From Odontocerum albicorne (taxonomy: Eukaryota > Arthropoda > Insecta > Trichoptera > Odontoceridae): 64,000 nt of DNA. The translations under genes were made by a program, and so were the position numbers. Where the stretch lies: positions 37,540,144 to 37,604,143 of the forward strand of contig OX463855.1 in NCBI GenBank assembly GCA_949825065.1. Direction: 5' to 3'. The notes under the pieces are model-generated. The model saw only the letters and a program-made list of their open reading frames with translations. It did not search any database and was not told the DNA's origin. Below are positions 1 to 11,100 of this stretch, one piece after another; within the stretch, counting starts at the first letter, position 1; each line of letters starts with the position of its first letter.

Positions 1-196
1 CAGTTATCAAGGAAGTTTAAACTTTCCAACCATGTGGCGTTTTAAAAGTCTCTATTTTTCTATCAGAGCCAGAGAAAGAATTGAATTATATAATTTTTTT
101 CAGACTTTCAATTTTGAGTTTGATTCAAACGAGCCACATTGGATTTTTATTGTATTTTTCAACGTATTTAGTAGAAGTAATAATAAAATAACTATT

Positions 197-350
197 TTAA
201 TACCTCAGTAAGATACAAGCATAAGCCTAGTTTACTGGGGACACGACAAATGAAAGGCAACAAACCCAGATCCATTAAAATTGTGTGTCCGAATTGAATT
301 ACTTGTTGTTTTTTCGCAAATGATGTATATTTCTTGTCACGTATAAAATA
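197..350 (+). repeat. Dispersed repeat R3, copy 1
   Basis: This stretch reappears as a reverse complement at about 25175-25330. The two share the segments around CTAGTTTACTGGGG, AAACCCAGATCCATTAA and TTGTTTTTTCGCAAAT. No terminal repeats or coding potential were seen, so the class is unknown. The first 196 bases of the window contain nothing I recognise. Confidence 0.7.
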
Positions 351-395
351 AATTGTAATTTGTTTACTAAAATACTGTTTTTTTTTACTTTAGGT

Positions 396-727
396 AATGG
401 TATGGTCGTACCGGTTTCAAGGTTCAAGATTTAGATAATGGTATAGCCTTACCAGTTTCAAGGTGCAAGATTTATATAATGCCATGGCACTACCATTTTC
501 GAGGTTCAAGATTTAGATAATTGTGTGGCCCTACCGGTTTCAACGTTCAAGATTTAAATAATGGTATGGCCCTACCGGTTTCAAGATTCAAGATTTAGAA
601 AATGGTATGGCCTTACCGATTTCAAGTTTCAAGATTTAGAATATGGTATGGCCCTACCGGTTTTAAAGTTCAAGATTTAAATAATGATATGGCCTTACCG
701 GTTTCTAGGTTCAAGCTTTAGATAACC
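396..727. repeat. 41-bp minisatellite, about 8 copies
   Basis: Eight diverged head-to-tail copies of a 41-bp unit centred on GGTATGGCCCTACCGGTTTC and followed by AAGGTTCAAGATTTAGATAA. Spacing between successive AATG starts is 41 bp (396, 437, 478). The core resembles the inner end of the inverted-repeat element at 2628-3360 (GGTATAACCCTACCGGTTTT), so the array may have been seeded from such an element end. Confidence 0.9.
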
Positions 728-1152
728 TTACCGACAGACTATCAGTGTCAGCCCGGCAATATTTTAGTCGTATTTAGTAGAAGCAGTAATAAAATAACTT
801 TTTAAATACCACAATTTCGGACTCTCTTTAAGAAACCCTGTATTATTGAAAAATAAAAAACATTATAAAAACTTTTTTTTGTTCAATCTTTCAGCATAAA
901 AAAAATAATATGTATTTATAGAAAATCGTAGAAAACTTTCCAAAGGAACACGAACAATTAAAAAAACCTTCGTAGATCTTCCGATTAGCGGCGGCTGGTC
1001 TCGGGGTGCGTTGGTGCACTGAGCCGGAGAAATAATTCGCAATAATTAAATTATATATTCGCAAACATGACTTCCAAAAATGTTAAATATTTGCATAGAT
1101 TGAATATGTATAGGAATATTGGTAAATAATACGAGTATTTTTATTTCACCCT
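728..1152. other. No recognised feature
   Basis: AT-rich sequence with a short GC-richer patch near 985-1025. No convincing reading frame, terminal repeat or RNA gene was seen. A TACGAGTA 8-mer lies near 1129. Confidence 0.5.
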
Positions 1153-1156
1153 TTAA

Positions 1157-1556
1157 CGAGCATAAGCAGAAATCGGTCGCATATGCGACCGCCCTTATGG
1201 TTATACTTATAAGGATTCATTTTCTTAATGAAACGTTTTTAAGTAACACAAATGTCAAATTTGGCAAATGTAGTGGACGGGCAGAGGTCTTATTTAAGGC
1301 GGATCGTCGTGAAGTTAGCTGCATGTTCACTAGCAACGATCTAAACATCCGGTCAATTTATTGTCAAATTTGTAAATAGGTATTATAAGTAAATCCCCAT
1401 TCATTATATCTCATATAAGAATTGTATTTCCTAATACAACCTTAACTTAGATATTATTACCTAAACATTCATTGGTCACTTTTGCGACCACTGACATGAC
1501 CCCTGAAATGGGCACAGGTCTCATATGCGACCGCCTCATTTCCAAAAATAAATTTT
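1157..1556. mobile_element. Possible piggyBac-type MITE with sub-terminal palindromes
   Basis: The segment lies between TTAA at 1153-1156 and TTAA at 1557-1560. It carries a perfect 16-bp palindrome GGTCGCATATGCGACC at 1175-1190. Two related imperfect versions lie near the other end, at 1474-1489 (GGTCACTTTTGCGACC) and 1517-1532 (GGTCTCATATGCGACC). The outermost bases of the two ends do not match well, so the call rests on the TTAA pair and the symmetric palindromes shared in style with the clearer TTAA elements at 29102 and 44786. The 86-codon open frame inside it is judged fortuitous. Confidence 0.35.
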
Positions 1557-2048
1557 TTAAAACACATTTTCGAATAAATAAAGTTGATTTGATACACATA
1601 ATAATGATTTATTCAACAAAAAACTCAATATCTCAAAAATAAAAACTTGCCCTATAAGGTTAAGTGAAAATTGAAAAAAAAATTAAGTCAATTTTTATAA
1701 AATATTTCTTTCAAATTGACCGGCCAAGTTTGCCAATTCATACTGGAGCGATCTCGAATACGCACCGGACGGAAATGCAGATTCATATAGGGCAGACAGA
1801 GACATACAGTAAACCGTGAGACTATTTATCTGTATTGCGAATTGTTTCTCTGGTTCGGTGCGCCGTCGTACCTCGGAACCGGCAGCCGCTACTTCCGACA
1901 TGTGATAGTAAAATGTTTGGCTTTAGGTGCAGTGAAGCGTATATATCATATGTAGTGTTCATATACCATCATAAACTTTGAAAACACATGCCAAAGATGG
2001 TTTACTTCAAGCGCTTCTTAAAGTTACATATAGATCATTCATTCTACG

Positions 2049-2130
2049 TATGGCCTTACCGGTTTCAAGGTTAAAGATTTAGAAAATGGTATGGCCCTAC
2101 CGGTTTCAAGGTTCTAGATTTAAATAATAC
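2049..2130. repeat. Two stray units of the 41-bp minisatellite
   Basis: Two adjacent units matching the array at 396-727 (TGGCCTTACCGGTTTCAAGG, then TGGCCCTACCGGTTTCAAGG) about 1.3 kb away. The surrounding 1561-2627 shows no other supported feature. An open frame of 98 codons at 2270-2566 has no recognisable domain and no supporting context. Confidence 0.75.
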
Positions 2131-2627
2131 ACGCCGAGTGAGATGCGATCGTGTATCTTGACAAAAGTGTCATATACTTGCCAGATGAAGGAACTGTGCG
2201 ACAACAGATTGGGGTGTGATTTCAGTCTAAAGTTAGAAGTGGATAGTTTCAACGCTGCAACCCCAAACTTTGATCCAAAAAGGCGAAGATGATAATGATG
2301 GCGATGACGATGATTATTTTAATTCTCTTCGAACAAAAAAAAATTTCATCAAAAAAGGCCGTATGCAATTTAATTGGTATGTCAAAACTTCACAATTCAA
2401 AGGGGGAAATCGTTTCGGCACCAAATTGAAGGCGACCCCACACCACTTGAACGTCGATTCTTTTCATACGCTTTCTGCATGTGTGTGGTGGAAGTTATAC
2501 TATGGAAATGGATTTTTTTTTATAAAACCAAATTTTACTGAAATTGATTGTACAAAAACACGTTAGCATTGTACTCGTATTATAGCGTTATACTGCGATG
2601 TACTGTACATGTGTTTTTAACTATTTT

Positions 2628-3360
2628 ATTTTCATAGTAATTTATTTTCTCAAACACTATTTATTTCACTTTTTGTAACGGTATAACCCTACCGGTTTTA
2701 AGTCTTTCACCTCGGGTATAACTCCTTGAGCATAAAAAGAGATCCGCGTCTCCTGGTATACGTTGTCAAACTCGTTCGAGGAGTTGTGAGCTGTCCAGCA
2801 TTACTACAAAGATTAGCGTTAAATGTTCCTAACAATTACACTAGACTACGCCGGCAAGAGCTGTTCTCAATAACATACGCAAGAACGGGTCTTCCAGCCG
2901 CTATGCCTGTTGGAAGGGCCTAAACTCTTCTGAACGGGACTGCTTCGGATATTGACATATTTCATATCACATTACCAAAAGCAAAATTAAGTTTTCTTCT
3001 AAGATTGAGCGCGTTAGAAAGCACTCATCAACGTACTTAAGTAACTTTTAATATATGTGTATGTTTGTGTGTATATATGTATGCATAAACAATATTTTTT
3101 ATTTTATATAGTATAATTATTTATTTTCCTACATATTATTTCTTTATTTTTAATGTTAACATTTCTTGTATTTTTCAAAGTAATTGGGCTAAGCCTGTTT
3201 TGAGAAAATAAATAAATAAAATTAAAATAATCATCAGGGGAGCGCAAACAAGGGTCTTGTTTGTGCTCCCCTGATGATGAGGTGAAAGCCTCAAAACCGG
3301 TAGGGCTAAACCGTTACAAAAAAGTGGAATATACAGTGTTTGATAAAACAAATTACAATG
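2628..3360. mobile_element. Element with about 80-bp inverted repeats (family R4)
   Basis: The left arm (about 2628-2713) and right arm (about 3279-3360) are inverted copies. They share blocks equivalent to CAAACACT, CACTTTTTGTAACGGTATA, CCCTACCGGTTTT and CTTTCACCTC. No transposase remnant was found between the arms. A fold-back relative lies at 57328-57519. The family is unassigned; target duplications were not resolved here. Confidence 0.7.
3231..3277. other. Strong GC-rich hairpin
   Basis: A near-perfect inverted repeat of 20 bp per arm (TCATCAGGGGAGCGCAAACA against its complement at 3258-3277, one mismatch) with a loop of about 7 bases. It sits just inside the right arm of the R4 element and stands out in base composition from its AT-rich surroundings. 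Confidence 0.85.
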
Positions 3361-3399
3361 TCTTTAAACCTCCACAATGTTAATGCCTTAACTATAAAT

Positions 3400-4050
3400 A
3401 ATATATTTATTTAATTTTCATTTTTTATCGACATGGTACAATGTACCTTATAAAATAAAATAATTTGTTAAAAAAAAGAGTTTATGCTCTATTTACAATA
3501 TTAAAAACTAATCTTAAAATCATAACAATTCTACAAAACCTAATAAAAAGACACGTCCCCAAACCTTTGAAATAATACATAAGTACACGGATAAAAATTA
3601 TTAAAATTTAGCAATATATCAAGTTGGTCATATGACACTGCGCCGTCCCCAGTTAGCTGCCCACACATCACCATATCAATGCGACATTAATGTGATAATA
3701 ATAAATAGTACAGAACCAATTTAATACTTCATCAACTCTGCAATCAGCTGAGTTTTTTGCTGTAGACTGTGGAAATATATCGCGCACTATCCGCCTATAT
3801 CAATTTAATATGTGCTGTAATGGGATAATATATTTTGAACAAACCTTTCATCATGTCTTAATTAATGACTTACGATCGATATTTTTCTGTTTTTACAGGT
3901 CTTGTTCTAGGGTTCCATAAAGTTACGGATGTTCGCCATCATCAAACATCACCGCAAAAAAATCTTATCGTAAAGTTTGCTTTCCTCAGTAGATGCATAG
4001 TTAGTCAACTGTTGGCACACGTTCATCTAAATATTATATTTTAATACTGA
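3400..4050. other. No recognised feature
   Basis: AT-rich sequence without supported genes, terminal repeats or tandem structure. Confidence 0.5.
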
Positions 4051-4051
4051 A

Positions 4052-4392
4052 ATCTAGTCCACTTACAGTATTAGCTGGGACGACCAAGGTCTGAGTGAAT
4101 GTGATGGAATACAAGTAGCCTGAACGAGTGGACCTGTTTTTGCTAAATAATTAGTGTAAGAATTGTTATCTAGTTATAGGTAGTATGAAGGTGTTAATTA
4201 TTTCTAAGAAATCATATATTAAGATTGAATAAATAAAATAAAATGATATGTAGGAAAATAAGATTAAGTAAGTGCATAAATGATAACCTATAATTAAGAT
4301 TAGTTAAGTAATAAATTTGTATATAGCCTTGACAAATGTTTGTACAATAATTTACTTTGTTTAATAAAAAAATTTAAAAAAACTTAAAAAAA
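4052..4392 (+). repeat. Retroposon-like repeat R1, copy 1 (uninterrupted)
   Basis: It begins near CTAGTCCAC, contains CCAAGGTCTGAGTGAATGTG and AAGAATTGTTATCTAGTTAT, and ends in TTTAATAAAAAAATTTAAAA. The A-rich 3' end with AATAAA suggests a retroposed sequence (inference). Other copies are at 15862-16625, 28890-29420, 35175-36125 (+) and 53613-53963 (-). This copy is uninterrupted and gives the empty site ATTAGTTAAGTAATAAATTT for the TTAA insertion at 29102. Confidence 0.85.
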
Positions 4393-4904
4393 CTGTTCTC
4401 CTCCCCTGAATCTCTTCGAACTCTTATCGATAATTGACATCATAATCACTATCAAGAAGTTTGATAATCCGCGCTCCCGGAAACCAATTTAATCTCTTGT
4501 TGGTTTATTTTCACTACTACCCCAAGCACGAGGCGCATCCCCCATCCCCTGCGATATTAAACCGCACTTCAACGGTGTGCAGCTGGGGGAGGGTGCATAT
4601 TGCTTTCCGTTTTTCCATCTCATTTTAACGATGTGACATTTGTGGCACATTCATTCCGCAAATTTTGAGAAGTAATAACTTTTGAAATAGCTTCTCATCT
4701 AAAGTTTTGAAAATATATATTTTTCATCTAGGTCCATTTTAAACAATATAATTTATTTGATACCATTTTTTTACTGTTCACAATACAATCAATCAAGCGG
4801 GTTTATTACCGTATGTGAATGTATTTCAAACCACCAGAACGATGTTAATGAAGTCTAAGATGAAAATAAAATAATATTTTTTTAAAAACAAGTTCTTATT
4901 GTTA

Positions 4905-5095
4905 CAGAGGAACAGCTGGACAAATTACAGCACCTTCAAAATGTTTGTTTAAGGTTTATTTTCAACCTACGAAAGTACGATCATATAACTTCATACCAGA
5001 AGGCATTGAACTGATTGAATGATAGAAATATGATAGACACCAAATTAACATACTCTCTCTCTCTCTATTGTATACTATCCTTAACTGTCCCGCCG
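4905..5095 (+). pseudogene. LINE reverse-transcriptase C-terminal fragment (family L7)
   Basis: Conceptual translation gives EEQLDKLQHLQNVCLRFIFN, then LRKYDHITSYQKAL, then a stop and further frame decay. The pattern of a helical LQ-x-VQN-x-C-RFIF segment followed by RKYDHI is typical of the region after the polymerase domain in jockey/I-type non-LTR retrotransposons (family knowledge). A second copy is at 39070-39985. A short CT tract at about 5053-5067 lies in its 3' part. No start or full domain remains. Confidence 0.7.
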
Positions 5096-5124
5096 CCCCC
5101 TCTTAATTCGTGAATTTTATTATT

Positions 5125-8100
5125 TTTTACTAACAAACCTTCCACTTTCGCTTTCGTACAAAAATGTTAGTATTATCAATGAATCGTGACAAATGTGTGA
5201 TAGAAACGCATTTGCGTTAATTGTGACGTAAAACTTCCAAACCTCAAAAACATGTGTGAATATTTGTTAATAATATACGGAAATTTCATACTTTTCACTC
5301 AAAAAACTAACATTGACACACAAGTTTACGAATATATGTACAAAATGACCACAGGAATAATATAAGTTCAACGTGTTTCCGTGTTTTTTTGTTCCAAACC
5401 TCTAATTTTGCACTATTTCAATCTTTTGCATCAACATTTCTCAGTTTAAATAAATTTTACTACTTTTTACTAACAAATCCGCCACTTTCGTACAAAAATG
5501 TAAGGTTACTCATTGAATCATGAGAAATGTGTGATAGAAACGCATTGGCTTTAATAATTATATAAAACTTCAAAACCTTAGAAACATGTATGAAGAATTG
5601 TCAATAAAACACGGAAACTTCATACTTTTCACTCGAAAAACTGCCATTGACACCCAAGTTTACGAATATATGTACATAATCACGACAGCAATATTATTTG
5701 TTCAACGTGTTTTCGTGTTTTTCGTTCTAAACCTCTAATTCTGCGATATTTCAATCTTTTGCATCAATATTTTTCCGTTTGAATGAATTGTACTACTTTT
5801 TACATACAAATCTGCCACTTTCGTACAAAAATATAAGTATTATCAATGAATGGTGACAAATGTGTGATAGAAACGCATTTACGTTAATTATGAAGAAACG
5901 CATTTGCGTTAATAATAATTACTTGAAAAACCTTACAAACATGTATGAATATTTGTTAATAATATATGGAAATTTTATACCTTTCACTCAAAAAACTACC
6001 ATCGACAGCCAAATTTACGAATATATGTACAAAATAACCACAGGAATAATATTAGTTCTACGTGTTTCCGTGTTTTTTGTTCCAAACCTCTAATTTTGCC
6101 ATATTTCAATCTTTTGCATCAATATTTTTCAGTTTAAATAAATTTTACTACTTTTTACTAACAAATCTGCCACTTTCGTACAAAAATGTAAGGATACTCA
6201 TTGAATCATGAGAAATGTGTGATAGAAACGCATTGGCTTTAATAATTATATAAAACTTCAAAACCTTAGAAACATGTATGAAGAATTGTCAATAAAACAC
6301 GGAAACTTCATACTTTTCACTCGAAAAACTGCCATTGACACCCAAGTTTACGAATATATGTACATAATCACGACAGCAATATTATTTGTTCAACGTGTTT
6401 TCGTGTTTTTCGTTCTAAACCTCTAATTCTGCGATATTTCAATCTTTTGCATCAATATTTTTCCGTTTGAATGAATCGTACTACTTTTTACATACAAATC
6501 TGCCACTTTCGTACAAAAATGTAAGTATTATCAATGAATGGTGACAAATGTGTGATAGAAACGCATTTACGTTAATTATGAAGAAACGCATTTGCGTTAA
6601 TAATAATTACTTCAAAACCTTACAAACATGTATGAATATTTGTTAATAATATATGGAAATTTTATACCTTTCACTCAAAAAACTACCATCGACAGCCAAA
6701 TTTACGAATATATGTACAAAATAACCACAGGAATAATATTAGTCCTACGTGTTTCCGTGTTTTTTGTTCCAAACCTCTAATTTTGCCATATTTCAATCTT
6801 TTGCATCAAAATTTTTCAGTTTAAATAAATTTTACTACTTTTTACTAACAAATCTGCCACTTTCGTACAAAAATGTAAGGATAATCATTGAATCATGACA
6901 AATGTGTGATAGAAACGCATATGCTTTAATAATGATATAAAACTTCAAAACCTTTTAATACGTATGAACATTTGTTAATAAAAAAAGGAAACTTCATAAT
7001 TTTCACTCGAAAAACTGCCATTGACACCCAAGTTTACGAATATATGTACGAAATCACGACAGAAATATTATTTGTTCTACGTGTTTTCGTGTTTTTCGTT
7101 CCAAACCTCTCCAAATTCTGGGATATTTCAATCTTTTGCATCAACATTTTTCAGTTTGAATGACTTTTAATACTTTTAACTAACAAATCTGCCACTTTCA
7201 TACAAAAATGTAAGGATAATTATTGAATCATGACATATGTGTGAAAGAAACGCATTTGCTTTAAAAATGATATAAAACTTCAAAACCTTACAAACACATG
7301 TATGAAGATTTGTCAGTAAAACACGGAAACTTCATACTTTTCACTCAAAAAACTAACATTGACTCACGAGTTTACGAATATATGTACACAGCAACCCCCG
7401 GAATAATATTAGTTCTACGTGTTTCCGTGTTTTTCGTTCCAAACCTCTAATTTTACGATATTTCAATATTTTGCATTAATATTTATTAGTTTGAATGAAT
7501 TTTACTACTTTTTACTAACAAATCTGCCACTTTCGTACAAAAATGTAACGATAATCATTGATTCATGACAAATGTGTGATAGAAACGCATTGGCTTTAAT
7601 AATGATATAAATCTTCAAAACATTACAAACATGTATGAAGATTTGTCAATGAAACGCGGAAACTTCATACTTTTCACTCAAAAAACTAACATTGACTCAC
7701 AAGTTTACGAATATATGTACACAATAACCCCAGGAATAATAATAGTTCTACGTGTTTCCGTGTTTTTTCGTTCCAAACCTCTAATTCTGCGATATTCAAA
7801 TTTTTGCATCAATATTTTTCCGTTTGGAATGTATTTTTCTACTTTTTACTAACAAGTCTGCCACTTTCGTAAAAAATGGAAGGATAATAATTGAATCATG
7901 ACAAATACGTAATAGAAATGCATTTGCTTTAATAATGATATGAAACTTCAAAACCTTACAAACATGTATGAAGATTTGTCAATAAAACACGGAAACTTCA
8001 TACTTTTCACTCAAAAAACTGCCATTGACACCCAAGTTTACGAATATATGTACAAAATCACGACAGAAATATTATTTGTTTGACGTGTTTTTCGTTCCAA

Positions 8101-11100
8101 ACCTCTAATTCTGCGATATTTCAATTTTTTGCATCAATATTTTTCCGTTTGAATGTATTTTTCTACTTTTTACTAACAAGTCTGCCACTTTCGTAAAAAA
8201 TGGAAGGATAATCATTGAATCATGACAAATACGTAATAGAAATGCATTTGCTTTAATAATGATATGAAACTTCAAAACCTTACAAACTTGTATGAAGATT
8301 TGTCAATAAAACACGGAAACTTCATACTTTTCACTCAAAAAACTACCATCGACAGCCAAGTTTACGAATATATGTAAAAAATAACCACAGGAATAATATT
8401 AGTTCTACGTGTTTCCTTATTTTTTTGTTCCAAATCTCTAATTTTGCAATATTTCAATCTTTTGCATTAACATTTTTCAGTTTAAATAAATGTTACTACT
8501 TTTTATTAACAAATCTGCCATTTTCGTTCAAAAACGTAAGAATAATCATTGAATCATGACAAATGTGTGATAGAAAAGCATTTGCTTTAATAATTATATA
8601 AAACTTCAAAACCTTAGAAACATGTATGAAGATTTGTCAATAAAACACGGAAACTTCATACTTTTCACTCAAAAAACTGCCATTGACACCCAAGTTTACG
8701 AATATATGTACAAAATCACGACAGAAATATTATTTGTTTGACGTGTTTTTCGTTACAAACCTCTAATTCTGCAATATTTCAATCTTTTGCATCAATATTT
8801 TTCCGTTTGAATGTATTTTTCTACTTTTTACTAACAAATCTGCCACTTTCGTAAAAAATGGAAGGATAATCATTGAATCATGACAAATGTGTGCTAGAAA
8901 CGCATATGCTTTAATAATGATATAAAACTTCAAAACCTTTTAATATGTATGACCATTTGTAAATAAAAAAGGAAACTTCACAATTTTCACTCGAAAAACT
9001 GCTATTGACACCCAAAATTACGAATATATGTTCGAAATCACGACAGAAATATTATTTGTTCTACGTGTTTCGTGTTTTTCGTTCCAAACCTCTCCGAATC
9101 CTGGGATATTTCAATCTTTTGCATGAACGTTTTTCAGTTTGAATGACTTTTAATACTTTTAACTAACAAATCTGCCACTTTCATACAAAAATGTAAGGAT
9201 AATTATTGAATCATGACATATGTGTGAAAGAAACGCATTTGCTTTAAAAATGATATAAAACTTCAAAACCTTACAAACACATGTATGAAGATTTGTCAGT
9301 AAAACACGGAAACTTCATACTTTTCACTCAAAAAACTAACATTGACTCACGAGTTTACGAATATATGTACACAATAACCCCCGGAATAATATTAGTTCTA
9401 CGTGTTTCCGTGTTTTTCGTTCCAAACCTCTAATTTTACGATATTTCAATATTTTGCATTAATATTTATTAGTTTGAATGAATTTTACTACTTTTTACTA
9501 ACAAATCTGCCACTTTCGTACAAAAATGTAACGATAATCATTGATTCATGACAAATGTGTGATAGAAACGCATTGGCTTTAATAATGATATAAATCTTCA
9601 AAACATTACAAACATGTATGAAGATTTGTCAATGAAACGCGGAAACTTCATACTTTTCACTCAAAAAACTAACATTGACACCCAAGTTTACGAATATATG
9701 TACAAAATCACGACAGAAATATTATCACCCAAAATTACGAATATATGTTCGAAATCACGACAGAAATATTATTTGTTCTACGTGTTTCGTGTTTTTCGTT
9801 CCAAACCTCTCCGAATCCTGGGATATTTCAATCTTTTGCATGAACATTTTTCAGTTTGAATGACTTTTAATACTTTTAACTAACAAATCTGCCACTTTCA
9901 TACAAAAATGTAAGGATAATTATTGAATCATGACATATGTGTGAAAGAAACGCATTTGCTTTAAAAATGATATAAAACTTCAAAACCTTACAAACATGTA
10001 TGAAGATTTGTCAATAAAACACGGAAACTTCATACTTTTCACTCAAAAAACTGCCATTGACACCCAAGTTTACGAATATATGTACAAAATCACGACAGAA
10101 ATATTATTTGTTTGACGTGTTTTTCGTTCCAAACCTCTAATTCTGCGATATTTCAATTTTTTGCATCAATATTTTTCCGTTTGAATGTATTTTTCTACTT
10201 TTTACTAACAAGTCTGCCACTTTCGTAAAAAATGGAAGGATAATCATTGAATCATGACAAATACGTAATAGAAATGCATTTGCTTTAATAATGATATGAA
10301 ACTTCAAAACCTTACAAACTTGTATGAAGATTTGTCAATAAAACACGGAAACTTCATACTTTTCACTCAAAAAACTACCATCGACAGCCAAGTTTACGAA
10401 TATATGTAAAAAATAACCACAGGAATAATATTAGTTCTACGTGTTTCCTTATTTTTTTGTTCCAAATCTCTAATTTTGCAATATTTCAATCTTTTGCATT
10501 AACATTTTTCAGTTTAAATAAATGTTACTACTTTTTATTAACAAATCTGCCATTTTCGTTCAAAAACGTAAGAATAATCATTGAATCATGACAAATGTGT
10601 GATAGAAAAGCATTTGCTTTAATAATTATATAAAACTTCAAAACCTTAGAAACATGTATGAAGATTTGTCAATAAAACACGGAAACTTCATACTTTTCAC
10701 TCAAAAAACTGCCATTGACACCCAAGTTTACGAATATATGTACAAAATCACGACAGAAATATTATTTGTTTGACGTGTTTTTCGTTACAAACCTCTAATT
10801 CTGCAATATTTCAATCTTTTGCATCAATATTTTTCCGTTTGAATGTTTTTTTCTACTTTTTACTAACAAATCTGCCACTTTCGTAAAAAATGGAAGGATA
10901 ATCATTGAATCATGACAAATGTGTGCTAGAAACGCATATGCTTTAATAATGATATAAAACTTCAAAACCTTTTAATATGTATGAACATTTGTAAATAAAA
11001 AAGGAAACTTCACAATTTTCACTCGAAAAACTGCTATTGACACCCAAAATTACGAATATATGTTCGAAATCACGACAGAAATATTATTTGTTCTACGTGT

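Noticed and set aside
2270..2566. 98-codon open frame with an acidic start
   Set aside because: No domain, no repeat partner, no splice or codon evidence; plausible by chance at this length.
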